From Novosphingobium resinovorum (GTDB lineage Bacteria; Pseudomonadota; Alphaproteobacteria; Sphingomonadales; Sphingomonadaceae): DNA of 64,000 nucleotides. Shown here piece after piece: positions 59,577 through 64,000 of this stretch. Each line of letters opens with the position of its first letter. The first letter of the stretch is position 1. The stretch covers positions 62,001 to 126,000 of the forward strand of contig NZ_CP017075.1 in NCBI RefSeq assembly GCF_001742225.1, in the 5' to 3' direction. The translations under genes were made by a program, and so were the position numbers. The notes beneath the pieces were generated by a model. The model was not told where the DNA came from and did not search any database. It was given only the letters and a program-made list of their open reading frames with translations.

Positions 59577-60809
59577 ATGCTCCAAGGAGCGATCGAGCGG
59601 CTTGCCGACCCCGCGGTGCCGCAAAAACTTTGCTTTTTCTTCAACGCGCAGTTGCACCACGTCCTGCACGCGATGCCGCTTGCCATAGAACTTGCCCGCG
59701 ATCCGCGCTTTGCGGTGGACGTCGTTGCGATGACGCACGATCATATCGCGATGGCGCGCGACATAGCGCGGCGGCATGGGGCTTCGACGATCCGTTTCGT
59801 GCAGGTCGAAGGGCCGATGCTCTCTGCCTTCACGCGACTGGCAGGTTCCGCCACGCCGCCCAAGCTGGTCGCGCTCGCCGCCGCGCGGGGGCGGCTTGCC
59901 GAATATGATGCGATCGTGGTGCCCGAGCGCACTTCGCTGCTGCTGCGGCATGCCGGATTGAAGCGTACCTGCTTCATTCACACCTGCCACGGCGCCGGTG
60001 ACAGGGCGGTCGGCTACGACCGCCGCATCCGCCAGTTCGACTTCGTTCTTCTGGCCGGTGACAAGCAGCGTCGCCGCATGCTGGACAAGGGCCTCATTCG
60101 AGAGGGCCACTATGCCGTCGTCGGCTACGGCAAGTTCGACCTGACCCGGGATCGCGCGCCCGCGCGGCTGTTCCCGCAGGATCGGCCGGTGGTGCTGTAC
60201 AACCCGCATTTTTCCCCGAAGCTGTCGTCATGGCCGGGCATGGGTCTCGACGTCGTGCGCCAGTTCGCCGAGGACGGGCGCTTCAACCTGATCGTGGCGC
60301 CGCATATCCGGATGTATGACGGTCGCCGTCGCCGCGAACGGATGGAACGCCGGTTGGAGGAATTCTCCCGTCTGCCGCACGTCCATATCGATCTCGGCAG
60401 TGCGGCGAGCGTCGATATGAGCTATACCCGGATGGCCGCGGTTTATCTGGGTGACGTCAGCAGCCAGATCTACGAATTCGTCGTGCGGCCGCGTCCCTGT
60501 CTGTTTCTCAACGCGCATGGTGCCAATTGGCAGGGCAATCCGAGCTATCGGCACTGGCATTACGGCCCCGTTCACGAAGACGCGGATCATATCGTTGAAA
60601 AAGTCGCCCATGCCATCGCCTCGCACGGCGCTTATGCCGCAGTCCAGCAGAAGGGGATCGAGGATACTTTCGACCGCGAGGGGCGCAGTGCATCGGAGCG
60701 GGCGGGACGGGCGGTCGCGGATTACCTGACCTCACGCCTCAGACACGGGACCATGCCGCGGACGACGTCGTTCGGCTTTGGTCGCGGGAGTGCGCTCGCC
60801 CATGAATGA
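59577..60809 (+). CDS. CDP-glycerol glycerophosphotransferase-like (TagB/TagF family) protein
   Basis: 410-residue GT-B-type transferase of the CDP-glycerol:poly(glycerophosphate) glycerophosphotransferase family. 'FIHTCHGAGDRAVGYDRR', 'VVLYNPHFSPKLSSW', 'FNLIVAPHIRMYD' and 'YLGDVSSQIYEFVVRPRPCLFLNAHG' match the family's conserved blocks. In Gram-positives it builds teichoic acid; in Gram-negatives it adds glycerol-phosphate to capsule or polysaccharide. ATG 59577 has GGAGG 5-6 nt upstream, better than ATG 59565. It overlaps the GT4 gene by 8 bp. No signal or TM. Cytoplasmic face. Confidence 0.82.
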   Translation: MLQGAIERLADPAVPQKLCFFFNAQLHHVLHAMPLAIELARDPRFAVDVVAMTHDHIAMARDIARRHGASTIRFVQVEGPMLSAFTRLAGSATPPKLVALAAARGRLAEYDAIVVPERTSLLLRHAGLKRTCFIHTCHGAGDRAVGYDRRIRQFDFVLLAGDKQRRRMLDKGLIREGHYAVVGYGKFDLTRDRAPARLFPQDRPVVLYNPHFSPKLSSWPGMGLDVVRQFAEDGRFNLIVAPHIRMYDGRRRRERMERRLEEFSRLPHVHIDLGSAASVDMSYTRMAAVYLGDVSSQIYEFVVRPRPCLFLNAHGANWQGNPSYRHWHYGPVHEDADHIVEKVAHAIASHGAYAAVQQKGIEDTFDREGRSASERAGRAVADYLTSRLRHGTMPRTTSFGFGRGSALAHE

Positions 60810-61968
60810 TGCTGCTGCCATATGGCTCGTCGCGCGGGTTCACGCGCCGGACGAAGGCGGGGTGCAGACGTACGTTGCACAGGTTGCGCGCGCCTATGCG
60901 CGCGGTGGGCGACGGGTCACCGTTTTCGCAAAGTCTTCGGCAGGGCCGCGCCGGATAACGGAGGATGACATCACTCTTGTCGATGTCGGCCCGGGTGCGC
61001 AAATGATGGTCTATCTACGGCTCGCAATAGCCATGATACGCGCATGGATGGCCGGGGCACGCCCTTGTGTGATCCATGCGTGCACATGGCGCGCGGCGAT
61101 ACCGGCCCTCCTGTTTCCGCGCCCGCTTATCGTCACCGTGCACGGTCGAGAAGTCGGCCGTCCCTCGAAGGGAGCATTCCGGTTGATGCGTGCGGTGCTG
61201 GCGCACGCGACGCGGATCATTGCGGTCAGTGACGCCACGCGCCGCCTGTTGCTCGCTCGTGCGCCGGACCTTGCCGCTCGATGCGCTATTGCCTGGAATG
61301 GCGTGGTCCTGCCGGTAGAGGAGAGGCAGGAGCCCGCCAATGCCCGGCCGCGCGTCATGACGGTGTGCCGTCTGGTCTCTCGCAAGAATGTGCCCGCCGC
61401 CGTGCATGCGGTTGCCAACTGCCGGAACGAAGGCGTGGCGCTCGATTACGCGGTGATCGGTCGCGGTCCTGACGAGGATGCCATTCGCGCGGCGTTGGAA
61501 GCCGCTGGGGCCGCAGCCGGGAGCGAACTGGGCATTACGGTGATGACCGGATATGTCGAGGATGCGGAACTGGCGGAGCATCACCGGACCGCCGACATAT
61601 TCCTTCATCCACAGATCGCGCTGGAGGACGGCGCGGAGATGGAAGGCTTCGGTATCAGTGTCGCCGATGCGATGGCGCATGGCATCGCCTGCATCGTCGG
61701 CCAGGACGGGGGGCCGGGCGAACTCGTGCGCGACGGCGTGACCGGGCTGGTCGTCGATGGTCGCGATCCCGGAGCGGTCCGCGCCGCACTGGCGCTGCTC
61801 GCGCGCGATGCCGTCTATCGGCGCCGCCTTGCCGAAAACGGTCGCCTGTTTGCGCGCGAGAATTTCAGTTGGGATCGCCACTGCCGCCTCGCCCTCGAAG
61901 GTCTCGTCGCCGATGGGGTCGAAGAGGATGGTCGTCAGCAGGAACAACTCACGCCTTCGTTGAATTAG
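60802..61968 (+). CDS. Glycosyltransferase family 4 protein
   Basis: 388-residue GT-B glycosyltransferase of the GT4 type. It has an N-terminal acceptor half ('GGVQTYVAQVARAYARGGRRVTVF'), the linker 'ARPRVMTVCRLVSRKNV', and the nucleotide-sugar signature 'EGFGISVADAMAHGIACIVGQDGGPGELVRDGVTGLVV' (E-x7-E-like). It would transfer a sugar from a nucleotide-sugar donor, probably within the same surface polymer as the upstream transferase. ATG 60802 overlaps that gene's stop. Confidence 0.87.
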   Translation: MNDAAAIWLVARVHAPDEGGVQTYVAQVARAYARGGRRVTVFAKSSAGPRRITEDDITLVDVGPGAQMMVYLRLAIAMIRAWMAGARPCVIHACTWRAAIPALLFPRPLIVTVHGREVGRPSKGAFRLMRAVLAHATRIIAVSDATRRLLLARAPDLAARCAIAWNGVVLPVEERQEPANARPRVMTVCRLVSRKNVPAAVHAVANCRNEGVALDYAVIGRGPDEDAIRAALEAAGAAAGSELGITVMTGYVEDAELAEHHRTADIFLHPQIALEDGAEMEGFGISVADAMAHGIACIVGQDGGPGELVRDGVTGLVVDGRDPGAVRAALALLARDAVYRRRLAENGRLFARENFSWDRHCRLALEGLVADGVEEDGRQQEQLTPSLN

Positions 61969-62088
61969 CATCGACGGGCGCGATTGCGGCTCGTTTCGGA
62001 CCGGGCGGGGTTGAACCGCTCCATCCGAACCGGCTAAGGCCAGCCACGGGGGCGCTTTGGTCTGAAACAACGACAGGATTCCGGCTTT

Positions 62089-64000
62089 TTGCGCAAGAGA
62101 TCGCCAACGCGCCGCATTTCGCGCATTTCCTGCAGCATCGGGCTGTTCGTTTCACCATTCATGCTGGCTGCCCCTGCGCTGGGTGATCCTGCGCCGTTCG
62201 AACTGTCCGGACCGGACCTGAGTATCGAGGTCACACGCGGCGGGCAAACCTTGCCGATTTCGCGCGTGCCCAGCCTTGCAGTGGGTGACAAGGTGGTGGT
62301 CCATGGCGCATTCCCGGAAAGCCAGGGCGCCAATTTCGTGCTCATGTCGGCCTTCCTGCGCGGTGCGACGAACCCTCCGCCCAAGGACTGGATCGACCTT
62401 GCCCGCACCTGGAAGGAGAAGGAAAAGGACAAGGCTCTGACGCTCACCGTCCCGCGCGATGCGCGGCAGATGGTGCTGCTCATGGTGCCCGAGACGGGCG
62501 GAGCCGAAGGCGTCCTGATGGATGCTGTTCGCGGCAAGCCGGGCGAATTCGTGCGCGCCAGCCAGGACCTGAACCAGGCCTCGCTCGACCATTCGCGCCT
62601 CAATGCCTTCATGGCCGCGATCCGCGCGCAGGACGATAGCGGGCCGGAGTATCTGCGCACCGTCGCGCCGGTTCTTGCCAGCAGCTTGTCGATCAAGTTG
62701 CAGGAGGATTGCCTGAACAAGGTGATCCAGTCTCAGGCTTCCTGCCTCGTGGAGAACCGCGATTCTCTGGTGCTCACCGACGTACACACCAGTTCGCTGG
62801 CGGAAACGATCACCGGTACGCCGACCGACCTCGCGCTCCAGCTTGCCAACACGCGTGAGGGCGGGGCGGGGTATTACAGCGCCTACATTGCGGTCGCGCG
62901 CGATGTGGCGAAGATCTTCGGCGCGTTCAACAATCCGCAGTTCAACTATCTGCCGACACTGACGGTGCGCAATGCGGATCGCATGTCGCTCCTGCTCAAC
63001 GCGGCGCCTTCGTTCAAGAAGCCCAAGTCGGTGATGATTGCGGCGATGCCTGCGGTCGAGGCGGATATCCCCCCGCAGCTGCGCAGCACGGCCAAAGGGC
63101 CGATCTGCATGGCGCAAGGCGCTGTACTGCCGGTGGAGGGGGCCCCGCTGATGTTCTCGACCGACTTTGCCCACGACATGAAAGTGCGCTTGACGTCTGC
63201 CTCGGGGCAGGTGCTCGAAGTGCCTGTCAAGGCACGCGCGGACAAGGGCGGCTACGTGCTTGCCGTCGATACGTTGCCCGCCGCTTTCGCCGGAGACGTT
63301 CGCGGTCATCTCCACGGCATCTGGGGTTTTGCGCCTTTCGACGGGCCGGATTACCTGCTCCAGCGCGCGGGAGGAGATGCCTGGAAGGCGGCCGGCGATG
63401 CCGACGGCCTGATCGTGGGGCGCGACAACGATGTCGCGCTGGAGGGGATGGCTCCGGGCTGCGTCGAGGACGTGACGCTGCGGCAGGGCAACGGCGCTGG
63501 AAGGCCGCTCAAGTTCAAGGCGCAGGAAGGGCGGCGCCTGAATGTCACCGTCCCGCTGGCGGATGCCGCGGCAGGAGACGTGCGGCTGGAAATCCGCGAG
63601 CGCGGGGTGGCGGAGGCTCAGACGGTCACCTTGCGTGCCCGCGTTCAGGCCAGCCGGCTCGATGCGCTCGAGCTGCATGCCGGGGACGCGCAGGGCTTCC
63701 TGACCGGACAGCGGCTGGATCAGGTGCGCTCGGTCATGCTGGGCGACGTTGAATTTCGCCCCGATGAGCTGACGCGTGAGGGCGGCGGCGATCGCCTGCA
63801 CCTGATCGCGCAAGGGACAGGCAAGGTTCCGAACGCGGCCGCGGTGCCCGACAAGGCTACGGTAAAGCTGGAGGACGGGCGCAACCTGACGCTGCCGGTG
63901 CGTATCGCAGCGCCGCGCCCTCAGGTGGCGCTGCTGCAGCGCACGGTCTACCCCGGCCCGGCGGTGCAGGGGACGAAAACGCTGGATATCGGATCGGGCG
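62089..64000 (+). CDS. Large exported protein of unknown function, 3'-truncated by the window edge
   Basis: At least 637 residues, open at the right edge. From TTG 62089 the product begins with a basic run (RKRSPTRRISR) and a hydrophobic stretch ending near 'AAPALGDP', a clear signal peptide; ATG 62161 would lie inside that stretch. The mature part is rich in beta-strand-like segments and resembles nothing I can name: 'VPRDARQMVLLMVPETGG', 'LRTVAPVLASSLSIKL', 'KSVMIAAMPAVEADIPPQL'. It follows the two glycosyltransferase genes by 120 bp, so a link to a surface polymer is possible but unproven. Not a recognised peptidase or adhesin. Confidence 0.7.
   Translation, partial: MRKRSPTRRISRISCSIGLFVSPFMLAAPALGDPAPFELSGPDLSIEVTRGGQTLPISRVPSLAVGDKVVVHGAFPESQGANFVLMSAFLRGATNPPPKDWIDLARTWKEKEKDKALTLTVPRDARQMVLLMVPETGGAEGVLMDAVRGKPGEFVRASQDLNQASLDHSRLNAFMAAIRAQDDSGPEYLRTVAPVLASSLSIKLQEDCLNKVIQSQASCLVENRDSLVLTDVHTSSLAETITGTPTDLALQLANTREGGAGYYSAYIAVARDVAKIFGAFNNPQFNYLPTLTVRNADRMSLLLNAAPSFKKPKSVMIAAMPAVEADIPPQLRSTAKGPICMAQGAVLPVEGAPLMFSTDFAHDMKVRLTSASGQVLEVPVKARADKGGYVLAVDTLPAAFAGDVRGHLHGIWGFAPFDGPDYLLQRAGGDAWKAAGDADGLIVGRDNDVALEGMAPGCVEDVTLRQGNGAGRPLKFKAQEGRRLNVTVPLADAAAGDVRLEIRERGVAEAQTVTLRARVQASRLDALELHAGDAQGFLTGQRLDQVRSVMLGDVEFRPDELTREGGGDRLHLIAQGTGKVPNAAAVPDKATVKLEDGRNLTLPVRIAAPRPQVALLQRTVYPGPAVQGTKTLDIGSG

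Noticed and set aside
62152..63813. 553-residue minus-strand open frame at the window end
   Set aside because: The plus-strand frame has a signal peptide and normal composition and continues to the edge; the minus frame is Arg/His-rich without motifs.
1..64000. tRNA, rRNA, transposase, integrase or prophage genes
   Set aside because: None recognised in the gaps or frames; the repeats found carry no coding capacity.

Overview
The window looks like chromosomal DNA of a sphingomonad-type alphaproteobacterium, most likely Novosphingobium or a close relative. The reasons are the high GC content, GTG/TTG starts in tight ATGA-overlapping operons, a TonB receptor for organosulfur uptake, two c-di-GMP proteins, several short interspersed inverted-repeat families, and catabolic modules of SDR, ALDH and carboxymuconolactone-decarboxylase genes. 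This placement is inferred from gene content; no rRNA or tRNA was seen.

Layout. (1) 1-6719: a 5'-truncated DyP peroxidase faces a three-gene redox operon on the minus strand: di-heme c-type cytochrome lipoprotein, GMC oxidoreductase, catalase-like protein. (2) 7077-15563: the most unusual locus. It is a plus-strand operon of three large genes: a ~1396-residue, ~12-TM protein with a Cache-like sensor region and an unassigned cytoplasmic domain; an alpha/beta hydrolase fused to a metacaspase-type peptidase; and a soluble gluzincin (HExxH...ExxxD) metallopeptidase. I propose it as a sensor plus two-protease effector system. (3) 15505-18873: glycerate-kinase-like and 2-hydroxyacid dehydrogenase genes, then an EamA/RhtA-type exporter divergent from an Lrp/AsnC regulator. 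(4) 18907-30435: an exported probable beta-helix protein, an EAL phosphodiesterase, a 2,5-dioxovalerate dehydrogenase, a 968-bp repeat-bearing gap, a LacI regulator, a GGDEF-EAL protein, an FAD/NAD(P) protein and a peroxiredoxin-like protein.

(5) 30540-42409: an organosulfur assimilation cluster: LysR regulator, SsuC permease, SsuB ATPase, thiol dioxygenase, three-domain rhodanese, SsuD-like and NtaA/DszA-like FMNH2-dependent monooxygenases, TauD-like dioxygenase, SsuA-like lipoprotein and TonB receptor. Together these would take up sulfonates or related compounds, release sulfite oxidatively and handle thiol or sulfane intermediates. A ~30-bp motif recurs upstream of the LysR/permease pair (two copies) and, more weakly, of the TonB receptor. 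(6) 42413-47827: a MobA-like NTP transferase, an OPT transporter, CstA and its small partner YbdD. (7) 47923-54799: a five-gene catabolic operon (ALDH, double-CMD protein, HIBADH-like, two SDRs) with a GntR regulator, followed by an AlgE-like outer-membrane channel downstream of dctA. (8) 54840-59428: DctA and a DctB/DctD two-component pair whose DctD lacks the GAFTGA loop. (9) 59577-64000: a CDP-glycerol glycerophosphotransferase-like gene, a GT4 glycosyltransferase and a large exported protein cut by the window edge.

Long, sometimes perfect inverted repeats sit in several gene borders (1195-1281, 24415-24529, 36292-36398, 45494-45572, 47835-47910). No CRISPR array, transposase, integrase or attachment site was seen.
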